From Microbulbifer aggregans (GTDB taxonomy: Bacteria > Pseudomonadota > Gammaproteobacteria > Pseudomonadales > Cellvibrionaceae), in contig NZ_JAIVKK010000004.1 in assembly GCF_020524005.1 (NCBI RefSeq), positions 496,001-560,000 on the forward strand: a DNA stretch of 64,000 nt. Direction: 5' to 3'. Below the pieces are notes generated by a model. It ran no database searches, was not told the origin of the DNA, and worked only from the letters and a program-made list of their open reading frames with translations. The translations under genes were made by a program, and so were the position numbers. The first letter of the stretch is position 1. The number at the start of each line of letters is the position of its first letter. Below are positions 27,175 through 36,357 of this stretch, piece after piece.

Positions 27175-27912
27175 ATGCAGGGTGCGCGACTTTACCAGCA
27201 AGTGGCGGAGAAGCTGGCCGCCGCGATAGCTGCGGGTGACTACCCCGCCGGTACCCGCTTGCCTGCGGAGCGCAAGCTCGCCGAGCGTTTCGAAGTAAGC
27301 CGGCCCACCGTGCGCGAGGCGATTATCGCGCTGGAACTGGCGGGTTGCGTCGAGGTAAAGGGCGGCTCCGGTGTTTATGTAACGGATCAGGAAGTCAGTG
27401 GCTTTGCCGCTGGTGAATCCGATATTGGCGCTTTCGAGATCCTGCAGGCCCGCATCATGTTCGAGGGCGAAGCTGCGGGCTTGGCCGCGCGTGAAATGAG
27501 TGAAGCGGAAGTGGCGGAACTGGAGTCCATTCTGCAGGAAATGGTTGCGGAAAATGCGACTGAAGCCACGGCGGAAGTGGCGGATGAGAAGTTCCACCTG
27601 CATATTGCGCGCTGCACCCACAATGACGCCGTGGTCTCGGTATGTGAACACCTGTGGAAGCTGCGCAACAGCTCCTCGGTATCGGCCCGTATTCTTGAGA
27701 AGGTGCGTCAGGCAGGATCCAAGCCTCGCATTGAAGAGCACCGCAAGATTCTCGAGGCGATCCGCAAGCGCGACGCGGAAGGTGCGCGGAATGCCATGCG
27801 CGATCACCTGCAGCGTGTGGTTCAACAATTGCTGGATGCGACCGAAGCAGAGGCGCTGGAAGCCGCGCGCCGCGAGATGAATGCGGCGCGTCAGCGCTTT
27901 GCGCTGCCCTGA
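27175..27912 (+). CDS. GntR/FadR-family regulator (ExuR/UxuR-like)
   Basis: A 245-residue repressor. Residues ~5-72 are the GntR winged helix (YQQVAEKLAAAIAAGDYPAG, LPAERKLAERFEVSRPTVRE, AIIALELAGCVEVKGGSGVYV). Residues ~90-235 are the all-helical FCD effector domain (ILQARIMFEGEAAGLAAREM, then EKFHLHIARCTHNDAVVSV and EHRKILEAIRKRDAEGARNAM), whose His and Asp residues usually bind a metal and a sugar acid. E. coli ExuR and UxuR sense uronates. Position divergent to uxaA and inside the pectin locus suggests it controls galacturonate use; the effector is inferred. Confidence 0.93.
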   Translation: MQGARLYQQVAEKLAAAIAAGDYPAGTRLPAERKLAERFEVSRPTVREAIIALELAGCVEVKGGSGVYVTDQEVSGFAAGESDIGAFEILQARIMFEGEAAGLAAREMSEAEVAELESILQEMVAENATEATAEVADEKFHLHIARCTHNDAVVSVCEHLWKLRNSSSVSARILEKVRQAGSKPRIEEHRKILEAIRKRDAEGARNAMRDHLQRVVQQLLDATEAEALEAARREMNAARQRFALP

Positions 27913-28218
27913 TTCCCCTTGTGTTATGTTCGGCCAGGCGTGAGTTTACTGGCCGACTCCCCTTCCCGGTTCTTGATACCTTCTTCTATCTCAGGTTTTG
28001 CCGCCTCGTGCCGGTGCGCCCCTAGGCTCTCGCCAACCGATTAATTCCCCGCCAGAATTCTCCCGATAACGTTAAAGTCCTTCTTCAATCCGGCCGTGGA
28101 CGGTTGTTGCTCTGCCGAAATTGGTATGACAATATTGCCGAAACCTCCATTCTGGTCTTGCCACATGTGCTGGCAATGCCATGTATACACCTAAAACAAT
28201 AAGCCCCGGGAGGCACCT
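27913..28218. promoter_or_regulatory. Intergenic region before GH28, with candidate operator
   Basis: This 306-base gap holds no gene. At 28121-28133 it has TTGGTATGACAAT, matching a TTGGT-N4-CAAT pattern found again before the double-PL1 gene (50095-50107) and, inverted, before the unknown lipoprotein gene (60073-60085). It is therefore a candidate binding site for the nearby GntR regulator. No clear terminator for the regulator gene was found. Confidence 0.45.
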
Positions 28219-29658
28219 ATGACCGGATTGAACCGGCGAGTTTTTCTGCGATCTCTGATGGCTGCGGCTGTTGTGCCTGCCATTCCCCAGTTGATCCCGC
28301 AGACTTTAGCGATGAGCCGCCCGCCACGGGCGCAGTACAACGGCCCCTGGAGTGCCGTCCCCGAGATTCTGTCGTCCATCAAGCTGCCGGTAATTCCGGC
28401 TCGTGACTTCAACCTGAAGTCGTTGGGCGCGCAGGGGGAGGGTGAGGATGCCAGCGCCGCTTTTGCCCGTGCAGTTGATGAGTGCCGTACCGCCGGTGGC
28501 GGGCGTATCGTTGTCCCGGCGGGCAAATACCGCACCGGTCCCATTCACCTCGTCTCAAATACTGAGCTGCACCTCCAGGAAGGGGCGGAAATCCATTTTA
28601 TTCCCGAGCCCGATCGCTACCTGCCAGAGGTGAAAACCCGCTGGGAAGGTCTGGAAATGATGGGGTATTCCCCCCTTATCTACGCCCACAAGTGCGACAA
28701 CATCGCCATTACCGGTAAGGGGTTGATTGATGGCGGTGCCAACTGTGACACCTGGTGGCCCTGGAAAGGCAAAAACGGCAAATGTTCACAGAGCTCCAAT
28801 GATGGCGTGACCCAGCACCAGGCCCGCGCGGCGCTGATGGATGACGCGGAAAGCGGCGTGGCGGTTGCCGATCGCCACTACGGCGAAGGGGCCTATCTGC
28901 GCCCGCCGCTGGTACAGTTCTACGAGTGCAACAACGTCCTGATCGAGGGCGTTACCCTGGAGAATTCACCGTTCTGGGTGATTCACCCGGTGTTGTGTGA
29001 AAGCTTGACCGTTCGCGGTGTTACCACGCGCAGTCATGGTCCTAATTCCGATGGTTGCGATCCTGAATCCTGTCGTAACGTGCTGATCGAAGACTGCCTG
29101 TTCGACAACGGCGACGACTGTATCGCGATTAAGTCCGGCCGCAATGCGGATGGTCGCCGGGTCAATGTACCCACCGAGAACGTCGTGGTACGTAACTGTC
29201 AGATGCGCGATGGGCACGGCGGGCTGGTGCTCGGCAGTGAGATTTCCGGCGGGGTACGCAATGTGTTCCTCGAGGACTGTGTGATGAGCAGCCCGAACCT
29301 GGAGCGTGGCCTGCGGATAAAGACCAACGCCATGCGCGGCGGGAATATCCACGATATCTATGTGCGCAACCTGACCATCGGCCAGGTGAAGGATGTCATC
29401 GTGATCAACTTCTTCTACGAGGAGGGGGATCAGGGCGACTTTGACCCGAACGTATATAACATCCAGGTTGAAAATCTTGTCTGCGATCAGGCCGAGCGTG
29501 CCTTCCACATTCGAGGCTTTGCCCGCGCGCCGATTCGGGGTCTCCAGATTTCTAATAGCCGGATCCAGCGGGCCGAGTCTCTGGGGGTAATCGAGGAGGT
29601 GACTGGCCTGACCGTTGATGACGTACAAATCAACGGCGAGACCTTTCGTCCCAGCTGA
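28219..29658 (+). CDS. GH28 polygalacturonase, Tat-exported
   Basis: A 479-residue pectin hydrolase. The N-terminus NRRVFLRSLMAAAVVPAIP is a twin-arginine signal. The right-handed beta-helix of GH28 follows, with the motifs HGPNSDGCDPESC (NxD, catalytic Asp), FDNGDDCIAIKSG (DD pair), DGHGGLVLGSE (GHG) and RGLRIKTNAMRGG (RIK). The early INGKG-like strand (ITGKGLIDGGANCDTWWPWKG) and long N-terminal region are typical of bacterial exo-polygalacturonases of the PehX type, so it may release mono- or digalacturonate in the periplasm. It is the first of a same-direction run with a TonB receptor, GH105, kduI and kduD. Confidence 0.95.
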   Translation: MTGLNRRVFLRSLMAAAVVPAIPQLIPQTLAMSRPPRAQYNGPWSAVPEILSSIKLPVIPARDFNLKSLGAQGEGEDASAAFARAVDECRTAGGGRIVVPAGKYRTGPIHLVSNTELHLQEGAEIHFIPEPDRYLPEVKTRWEGLEMMGYSPLIYAHKCDNIAITGKGLIDGGANCDTWWPWKGKNGKCSQSSNDGVTQHQARAALMDDAESGVAVADRHYGEGAYLRPPLVQFYECNNVLIEGVTLENSPFWVIHPVLCESLTVRGVTTRSHGPNSDGCDPESCRNVLIEDCLFDNGDDCIAIKSGRNADGRRVNVPTENVVVRNCQMRDGHGGLVLGSEISGGVRNVFLEDCVMSSPNLERGLRIKTNAMRGGNIHDIYVRNLTIGQVKDVIVINFFYEEGDQGDFDPNVYNIQVENLVCDQAERAFHIRGFARAPIRGLQISNSRIQRAESLGVIEEVTGLTVDDVQINGETFRPS

Positions 29659-29778
29659 GCAGATTCCTGTTTTCCGGCAGAATTGCCTGGCGACTGCTGC
29701 AGGGTTTGCGGCAGTCATCAGTATTCTGTCGCCAAATTCAACACAATTGACACAATAACTCGATAATAAGGCCGACAA

Positions 29779-29790
29779 TTGGTCAGCCAA
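29779..29790. promoter_or_regulatory. TTGG...CCAA dyad before TonB receptor
   Basis: TTGGTCAGCCAA, a four-base inverted repeat with a four-base centre, lies 115 bases before the TonB-receptor start. It resembles the TTGGT operator-like motifs elsewhere in the locus but has different spacing. Confidence 0.3.
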
Positions 29791-29904
29791 AAGTTGTCAG
29801 TTGGTAATCCGTGTGCGAATATCGGCTTGCCTAATAAGTAATAATAAGCGGTAAAACCAAAAATAGGTTTTACCAGAATAACGACGATAGCGGAGATGAG
29901 AGTC

Positions 29905-32553
29905 ATGAAGACTTTTGAGCTAAAACCCCTCACTCTAGCGATGGCCATGATTGCGGTACCGGCGATTGCTCAGGAATCCCAACAATCCAACATAGATGAT
30001 GCCAGCCTGGAAGAAGTCTCAGTAACCGCCAGTTACCGTGACAGCCTCTCCAAAGCACTGGATCAAAAGCGCGATGCGGTAGGTAGCAAAGACACCATCC
30101 TGGCCGAAGACATCGCCGACTTCCCCGACCTCAACCTGGCAGAGTCCCTGCAGCGTATCCCGGGTGTTGCGATTACCCGCGACGCCGGTGAAGGTCGTAA
30201 CATTTCCGTACGCGGCTTGGGAGCACAGTTCACCCGCGTACGCATCAATGGCCTGGAAGCGGTATCCACTACCGGTGGCGCGGACTCGTCGGGCAGCACC
30301 AACCGCGCCCGTACTTTCGACTTCAATACCTTTGCTTCCGAACTGTTTTCCAACCTAACGGTGCACAAGACTTCTTCTGCCGAGCTGGACGAGGGTTCCC
30401 TGGGGGCCACGGTTGACCTGAACACCGGCCGTCCGCTGGATATGGATCAGGACTTTACCTTCGCTGCCAATGTGCAGGCGGGTTATAACAGTCAGTCCAA
30501 AGAAGCCGATCCGCGTACCTCTTTCCTGGTTGCTGGCAAGAACGAGGCCGGCACAATCGGTTGGTTGGCTACTTATTCCCAATCCAAGCGCAATGTCCTT
30601 GAGCAGGGGTTCTCTACCGTGCGCTGGACCGCCAAGGAAGAAATTGCCAATTGTTCCGCTTGTGCAGATGACGCCGAGCTGGCAGCACTGAATGAAGGCT
30701 TTTTCCCGCGCATTCCCCGCTACGGAAAATTCATGCATGAGCAGGAGCGCCAGGGCTTTACCGGTACCCTGCAATTCCGTCCGACCGACAAAACTGAAAT
30801 CCTGGTGGACTATTTGACCTCTACTTACGATGCTACTCGTGAGGAAGAGTTTGTTTCCGTGAGCCTGAAAGATGGAGGCAACTACCCGGAATACGATGTA
30901 ACCAATTACGTTATGGATGGTAATGGCACCATCACCTCCATGACTGTGGATAACTATGATCTGCGGGTTGAGCATCGTTTCGACGAACTGGAAACGAAGT
31001 TTGATCAGTTTTCCATCCGTGGCTCTCACGAATTCACCGATCGCCTGCGTGGTGATATGGTCTGGGGTGCGTCTGAATCCAATTTCAACAACCCGATGCA
31101 AACCACGGCAATCGTAGACGCGATCAATGTCCAGAACAGCTTCACCTATAACGCGACGACCGCTGGTGGCAGCATCGACTTTGCGGATTTCGATACCTCC
31201 AATCCGGCGAACTTCGACTTCGTTGAATTGCGTCATCGCCCGAACACTGTGGACAATTCATTCGATACCGTGGCGTTTAACCTGGAATTCGATCTGACGG
31301 ATGAGCTCAGCGTAAAAGCCGGTGCATCCAATAAGAGCTTTGAGTTCGACGTGGAAGAGAATCGCGCGGGGCCGAAGTTCAGTGATATTCCGGCTACAGC
31401 CCTGGAAGGTAGCACCACCAGTATGAATGGTATTACCTGGTTCTCCCCGGATGTGGAGTCTACTCTCGACACCTATGCGGAGGCTGTCGCGGAAAGTATG
31501 GCTCCCCGAGCTTCCGATGTGCGTAACGTAAAAGAAGACGATACCGGTTACTACGTTCAGTTGGGTTGGAACACTGAGCTTGCAGGCATGCCACTCCGCG
31601 GTAATGTCGGTGTTCGTCGCGTCACTACCGAGGTAGAGTCTACTGGCTTTACCGATTTGAACGGTGACCTAATACAGGTAATTGCGACCAACGAATATAC
31701 CGATACCTTGCCTTCCCTGAACCTTGCGCTGGACGTACACGAAGATATGGTTGTGCGTTTTTCTGTGGCCGACGTGATGTCGCGTCCAGCACTGGGCCAG
31801 CTAACCCCTGGTGGCAGCATTTCCCAGTTCCTGGGTGAGGTAAGCTACGGTAACCCCAAACTGGATCCTTTCCGTGCTCGTGCATACGACCTCTCGTATG
31901 AATGGTACTTCACCGAGGATGCAGTATTTGCCGCGGCATACTTCTACAAGGATGTTGAATCCTTTATCAAAAAGGACACATTCGAGAACCAGTCCTGGGC
32001 CGATACCGGTTTTGACGCATCTGTTCTGCGGGATGAAGGTGAATACGATGAAACCGACTCCTGGAGCATCAATCGCTATTTCAATGGCGAAGGTGGCGAA
32101 ATTTCCGGTTTCGAGCTTCAGTACCAGCAGGTGTTCTTCGATAACTACGGTTTGATCCTGAACTACACCTACGTTGATTCCGAAATGAATTTCGGTACCG
32201 CGGAAGAACCGAACTACGGTCCGTTGAACAACCAATCCAAGAACTCGTATAACGCCACTGTTTACTATGAGAACGAAGATTGGAATGCACGCCTATCCTA
32301 TGCTGCACGTAGTGACTACAACACGCGTGAGATGGGCAACGGCCGAGACGGTAACGACTTCGAATACACCGAAGGTACTACCAATGTCGACTTCGTCGCC
32401 GGCTACAACCTGAATGACAACTGGAAGCTGAGCCTCGAGGCGATCAACCTCACTAATGAGCCCAACCGTCAAATGATTGATAGTGCTGGCCGCATCGTGG
32501 TTGATCACACTTACGGTCGTCAATACTACGTTGGTGCGCAATACAAGTTCTGA
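29905..32553 (+). CDS. TonB-dependent outer-membrane receptor (pectin locus)
   Basis: An 882-residue outer-membrane transporter. The signal peptide (residues 1-22, ending AIAQ) is followed by a short TonB-contacting strand (LEEVSVTASYRDSLSKAL), a plug domain (DFPDLNLAESLQRIPGVAI, then RNISVRGLGAQFTRVRINGL) and a beta-barrel of paired strands ending with the YYVGAQYKF terminal strand recognised by the BAM machinery. Receptors of this class in xylan and pectin loci import oligosaccharides. Position between GH28 and GH105 suggests oligogalacturonate uptake. Start 29905 has GGAG at a 10-base spacing; an ATG at 29896 sits on top of that site. Confidence 0.95.
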   Translation: MKTFELKPLTLAMAMIAVPAIAQESQQSNIDDASLEEVSVTASYRDSLSKALDQKRDAVGSKDTILAEDIADFPDLNLAESLQRIPGVAITRDAGEGRNISVRGLGAQFTRVRINGLEAVSTTGGADSSGSTNRARTFDFNTFASELFSNLTVHKTSSAELDEGSLGATVDLNTGRPLDMDQDFTFAANVQAGYNSQSKEADPRTSFLVAGKNEAGTIGWLATYSQSKRNVLEQGFSTVRWTAKEEIANCSACADDAELAALNEGFFPRIPRYGKFMHEQERQGFTGTLQFRPTDKTEILVDYLTSTYDATREEEFVSVSLKDGGNYPEYDVTNYVMDGNGTITSMTVDNYDLRVEHRFDELETKFDQFSIRGSHEFTDRLRGDMVWGASESNFNNPMQTTAIVDAINVQNSFTYNATTAGGSIDFADFDTSNPANFDFVELRHRPNTVDNSFDTVAFNLEFDLTDELSVKAGASNKSFEFDVEENRAGPKFSDIPATALEGSTTSMNGITWFSPDVESTLDTYAEAVAESMAPRASDVRNVKEDDTGYYVQLGWNTELAGMPLRGNVGVRRVTTEVESTGFTDLNGDLIQVIATNEYTDTLPSLNLALDVHEDMVVRFSVADVMSRPALGQLTPGGSISQFLGEVSYGNPKLDPFRARAYDLSYEWYFTEDAVFAAAYFYKDVESFIKKDTFENQSWADTGFDASVLRDEGEYDETDSWSINRYFNGEGGEISGFELQYQQVFFDNYGLILNYTYVDSEMNFGTAEEPNYGPLNNQSKNSYNATVYYENEDWNARLSYAARSDYNTREMGNGRDGNDFEYTEGTTNVDFVAGYNLNDNWKLSLEAINLTNEPNRQMIDSAGRIVVDHTYGRQYYVGAQYKF

Positions 32554-32582
32554 TCTGATTTACCGATCTAGAGCGATGTAGT

Positions 32583-32654
32583 AACGGCCGGGTGCAGGGA
32601 TTCTGCCGGTGGAAACACCAGCGCGTGGATTCGCAATCGCACCCGGCCGTTTTT
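32583..32654 (+). terminator. Large hairpin terminator after TonB receptor
   Basis: Thirteen-base complementary arms (32583-32595 and 32639-32651, ACGGCCGGGTGC / GCACCCGGCCGT) enclose a 43-base insert, and the right arm runs into a T-tract. It would end or attenuate transcription before the GH105 gene. Confidence 0.75.
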
Positions 32655-32696
32655 CGATTTAATAACAGAATAAAATCCGAATTCGTGGAGAAGTCT

Positions 32697-35195
32697 GTGA
32701 AACTGTTTGAGAAGTCCAATCGCAATCTGAATGTAAATGCCCTGGCATTTGCGCTGGCGGCGGCCACGCTGACCGCTTGTGGAGAGAAAGCAGAAACAAC
32801 GGTACAGGCGCCCCCTGTTGCCGAGGTGCCAAACGCGATCGCATCTCTGGAACTTTCCAACCCGTCTGATTTTGCGCGTCTGGATGAAGCGGTTTACCTC
32901 AGCTACTACGAACTCGGGCTTAAGCCGGGATTCGCATCGCCGATTGCAGTGTGGAACCAGGCGGAAGTTATTCCGACTCAGGCCATCGATAAAGATGCAG
33001 ATGGCAGCAAGGACGGTATCCTGTTTACCGTCGATGTTGCCGTGGATGAAACCCTGAAGCTACGCATTGCGGAAGCTGATGCGCTTATTGAAAGCGCCAA
33101 GCTGACCCAGGCAGAAATTTCCCACAAAGTGGGCGGCGAGTGGAAAGAGCGCGAATACCTGGGTGGCAGTTTCCAGAACGTGAATGTACTGGAAGTGCCC
33201 GAAGAGCACACGGACCACTCCTGGTATATCCGTTACGAAGGCCCCGGTATCGAGTCTGATCTCGTTGGTTACCGCGTGTATCTGGACTGGCGCAATGGCT
33301 TCGATATTTTCGGCAAGCACACCCGCGAGCCGGTGTTACAGGGCGTGGGTCAGGACGGGTTTGATTCCTACCATGAGCCGTCGGACTGGGGTATGGACAT
33401 TCTCAAGGTAGGCAGCGCCCTCGGTGTTGGTGGCTACGGTTACTGGGATGGTGAAAAGGTCATCCGTGTAAGCGACGTACAGGACTGGCGCGCCGAGATT
33501 ACCGAAAACGGCGATCTCTACTCTGCATTTAAAATCGACTACAAGGGCTGGCAGCCGGTCGAGGGCGAGCAGACTGATCTTTCCGCATTGCTCTCCATGC
33601 ATGCGGGTAGCCGTCTGGTTGAGGTCAATGCAAAGACCAGTGAAGAGCTGGACAACCTGGTGGCCGGAATCGTGAATCATCCGGGTACTGAGTTGATCGT
33701 TGGCGATATGGATATTACCGGCCACGCCTGGACGTACATTGGTACCTACGGTGCGCAGAGCCTGGACGGCAGCAACCTGGGTATGGCGGTGCTGGCGAAG
33801 CGCAAGGCCATCAAGGAAACCACTCAGGACGAACACAACCAGGTCGCAATCCTGAAACCTGCCGATAAAGAAATTCAGTATTACTTTGTCGCCGCCTGGG
33901 AAAAAGAAGTGGCGAGCGAACATGGTCCGATTACCAGCAAGGCGGAGTTTGAAACCTACCTGAAACAGGAAGCGGAAAAACTCACCATGCCCCTGCGCCA
34001 GCGCCTGACCACTTCAGCCAGCGTGGCGGAAACCGAGAAGCCGCTGACCGCGGATGTGGCGCTGGAGTGGAGCAAGCGTCTGGCGGATTCTGAATTACAG
34101 CGCAAAACCCTGGATTACGCATTTGGTGGTTTTGACCATATCCGCAAGCGCCCTTCCTACTTCGAATATACCACTGGCATGGTGATGCAGGCGTACGACG
34201 AGCTGAACCAGGTCGCGCCGGAAGCCCGCTATGCCGAAGCGGTAAATACCGTGATGGGGTCATTTGTTAATGCGGATGGCAGCATCAACGGCTATGAGCA
34301 GGAAAAATACAATATCGACAGCATACGTGCCGGCACCATGCTGCTGCGTATGTATGAGCGCAATCAGGAAGAAAGCTACAAGATGGCTGTAGATACCCTG
34401 TATGAACAGCTTGAACACCATCCGCGAACTTCCGAGGGCGCCTTCTGGCACAAGAAGCGCTACCCGTACCAGGTATGGCTGGATGGTGTCTACATGGGTA
34501 TCCCGTTCCTCGCCCAGTATGAACAGCTGATGCACGATGAGCCCAAAGTTGAAGAAGTACTCGCGGAATTTAAGCTGGTGCACAAACGCCTGAGAGATCC
34601 CGAGACGGGCCTCTATTATCACGCGTGGGATGAAAAGCGCGAGCAGGTATGGGCAGATAAGGATACCGGACTTTCCGGTTACCACTGGGCCCGCGGCATG
34701 GGCTGGCTGGCGATGGCGTTGGTGGATGTGCTGGACTACATCCCCGAGGAAAATGCGGAAGAGCGTCAGTACCTGTTGGATATGATCGCGGAAATTGCTC
34801 CGGTTATTGAAAAATACCAGGACCCGGCGAGTGGTACCTGGTGGCAGATTATCGACAAGCCCGGCGAGCGCGGCAATTACCGTGAGTCTACTGCCAGCAC
34901 CATGTTCACCTACTTCTATGCCAAGGCGATGAATCAGGGCTATCTGCCTAAAGACAAGTATCAGGAAACTGCGAAGAAAGCTTATCAGGGGCTGCTCGAT
35001 GAGTTCGTGCAGGTGCATGCCGATGGCACTATTAGCATCACCGACATGTGCCAGGTTGCTGGTCTGGGCTATGGCCGCGATGGTAGCTACGAGTACTACA
35101 TGAGCGAGCCCATCTACGACGACGATCCCAAGGGCACTGCACCGTTTATTACCTCCGGTGTTGAGATGTACAAGCTGTTGCAGTCTGAATCATAA
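32697..35195 (+). CDS. DUF4861 - GH105 fusion lipoprotein
   Basis: An 832-residue lipoprotein: a signal ending LAAATLTAC gives lipid-anchored Cys28. Residues ~47-420 match DUF4861 in style (AIASLELSNPSDFARLDEAV, DGFDSYHEPSDWGMDILKVG, SALGVGGYGYWDGEKV). Residues ~470-830 are a GH105 alpha/alpha-barrel (YFEYTTGMVMQAYDELNQVA, AFWHKKRYPYQVWLDGVYMG with the probable catalytic Asp, LSGYHWARGMGWLAMALVDV). GH105 enzymes cut the unsaturated uronic acid from pectin-lyase products. DUF4861 and GH105 often occur as separate genes; here they are one chain. GTG 32697 follows GGAG and opens right at the signal; an upstream in-frame start would bury the lipobox. Confidence 0.9.
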   Translation: MKLFEKSNRNLNVNALAFALAAATLTACGEKAETTVQAPPVAEVPNAIASLELSNPSDFARLDEAVYLSYYELGLKPGFASPIAVWNQAEVIPTQAIDKDADGSKDGILFTVDVAVDETLKLRIAEADALIESAKLTQAEISHKVGGEWKEREYLGGSFQNVNVLEVPEEHTDHSWYIRYEGPGIESDLVGYRVYLDWRNGFDIFGKHTREPVLQGVGQDGFDSYHEPSDWGMDILKVGSALGVGGYGYWDGEKVIRVSDVQDWRAEITENGDLYSAFKIDYKGWQPVEGEQTDLSALLSMHAGSRLVEVNAKTSEELDNLVAGIVNHPGTELIVGDMDITGHAWTYIGTYGAQSLDGSNLGMAVLAKRKAIKETTQDEHNQVAILKPADKEIQYYFVAAWEKEVASEHGPITSKAEFETYLKQEAEKLTMPLRQRLTTSASVAETEKPLTADVALEWSKRLADSELQRKTLDYAFGGFDHIRKRPSYFEYTTGMVMQAYDELNQVAPEARYAEAVNTVMGSFVNADGSINGYEQEKYNIDSIRAGTMLLRMYERNQEESYKMAVDTLYEQLEHHPRTSEGAFWHKKRYPYQVWLDGVYMGIPFLAQYEQLMHDEPKVEEVLAEFKLVHKRLRDPETGLYYHAWDEKREQVWADKDTGLSGYHWARGMGWLAMALVDVLDYIPEENAEERQYLLDMIAEIAPVIEKYQDPASGTWWQIIDKPGERGNYRESTASTMFTYFYAKAMNQGYLPKDKYQETAKKAYQGLLDEFVQVHADGTISITDMCQVAGLGYGRDGSYEYYMSEPIYDDDPKGTAPFITSGVEMYKLLQSES

Positions 35196-35246
35196 ATAGC
35201 CCAGCGGGCTGGCGGTGCCTTTGATGGGCTCCGTGGCGGCCCTGCT

Positions 35247-35342
35247 GGCCGAACCCCTTTCGCGAGACACGCCGTGAACCCATCCATGGGGGCTCTTCTA
35301 AAACATCCCTGTTTTAGAAGGTCTCGCGAAAGGGGTTCGGCC
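35247..35342 (+). repeat. Long hairpin element, copy 2
   Basis: Same plan as 13025-13135. Perfect 22-base outer arms (35247-35268 and 35321-35342) and a perfect inner hairpin at 35295-35320 (CTTCTAAAAC, centre ATCCCT, GTTTTAGAAG). Between them is GTGAACCCATCCATGGGGG. The arm sequences share nothing with copy 1, yet pairing is complete. It lies between GH105 and kduI and ends 62 bases before the kduI start. Confidence 0.88.
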
Positions 35343-35404
35343 ATCAGCGCCTTTGCTTTTCAGCGCATTGGTTAAAGGGGAAAGAAGTAAAACTGGGGAA
35401 TACT

Positions 35405-36247
35405 ATGACCACCACATTTGAAGAGCGTTTTGCCAGCCACCCGGCAGACTATGTGCAATACGACACCGAGCGTCTGCGCGACGAATTCCTGGTACCGAAG
35501 CTGTTTTCAGCGGATACCGTGCACCTGACCTACAGCCATGTGGATCGCATGATGGTTGGTGGTGTGATGCCGGTCGAAAGCGAGGTGAAACTGGAAACGG
35601 TAGACGCACTGAAATCCGACTATTTCCTTGAGCGCCGCGAACTGGGCGTTATCAATGTCGGTGGCCCGGGCTGTGTCGAGGTGGACGGCACGGTGTATGA
35701 AATCGGCACCAAGGAAGCGCTGTATGTGAGCCGCGGTTCACAGGACGTGAGGTTCTCCAGCAATGCCAAATCTGCGCCGGCGAAATTTTACATCCTGTCG
35801 ACACCTGCCCACCGCGAGTTCCCAACCCGCAAAGTGGGGCAGGGGGATGCACAGGTTATCGAGCTGGGCGCATCTGAAACCTGTAACAAGCGCACGCTGC
35901 GCAAGCTGCTGGTGAAAGATGTGCTGGAAACCTGCCAGTTGCAGATGGGCATGACCGAGCTGGCGGCCGGCAGTTGCTGGAATACTATGCCCTGCCACAC
36001 CCACAGCCGCCGTATGGAAGTCTATATGTACTTCAATGTGCCGGAAGACCAGGCCGTGTGTCATTTTATGGGGCCGCCCCAGCAGACGCGCACTATCTGG
36101 ATGGCGAATGAACAGGCCGTGATCTCACCGACCTGGTCATTGCACTCAGGGGTGGGCACCAGCAATTACACCTTTATCTGGGGTATGGCTGGAGAAAACC
36201 ACGATTACGACGATATGGATAAAGTACAGCCCAACGAGCTGCGCTGA
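35405..36247 (+). CDS. kduI: 5-keto-4-deoxyuronate isomerase
   Basis: A 280-residue cupin-fold isomerase that turns 5-keto-4-deoxyuronate (from unsaturated galacturonate) into 2,5-diketo-3-deoxygluconate. The E. coli protein has 278 residues. Visible signatures: FLVPKLFSADTVHLTYSHVDRMMVGG, LGVINVGGPGCVEVDG, the metal site MPCHTHSRRMEVYMYF with two His and a Glu, and the end segment SPTWSLHSGVGTSNYTFIWG with the last metal-binding His. Its gene is followed by kduD, which uses its product. Confidence 0.97.
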   Translation: MTTTFEERFASHPADYVQYDTERLRDEFLVPKLFSADTVHLTYSHVDRMMVGGVMPVESEVKLETVDALKSDYFLERRELGVINVGGPGCVEVDGTVYEIGTKEALYVSRGSQDVRFSSNAKSAPAKFYILSTPAHREFPTRKVGQGDAQVIELGASETCNKRTLRKLLVKDVLETCQLQMGMTELAAGSCWNTMPCHTHSRRMEVYMYFNVPEDQAVCHFMGPPQQTRTIWMANEQAVISPTWSLHSGVGTSNYTFIWGMAGENHDYDDMDKVQPNELR

Positions 36248-36268
36248 TCCCTGAAATTAAATATTCGC

Positions 36269-36337
36269 GTAGGAGGCTGCTTGCAGGCGACCAACAGATG
36301 GGGCGTCACGCCCGTTCGTCTGCAAGCAGGCTCCTAC
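36269..36337. repeat. REP-like inverted repeat, copy A
   Basis: A 22-base arm GTAGGAGGCTGCTTGCAGGC(GA) pairs with TCGTCTGCAAGCAGGCTCCTAC around a 25-base loop. It is nearly the same as the element at 47792-47847 and like Pseudomonas-type REP sequences. It sits between kduI and kduD. Confidence 0.88.
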
Positions 36338-36357
36338 CAAAAATTTGGAGGTGAGTT

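Noticed and set aside
29748-29776. TTGACA as a -35 box before the TonB receptor
   Set aside because: No acceptable -10 hexamer lies at 16-18 bases; the nearest AT-rich stretch is too close.
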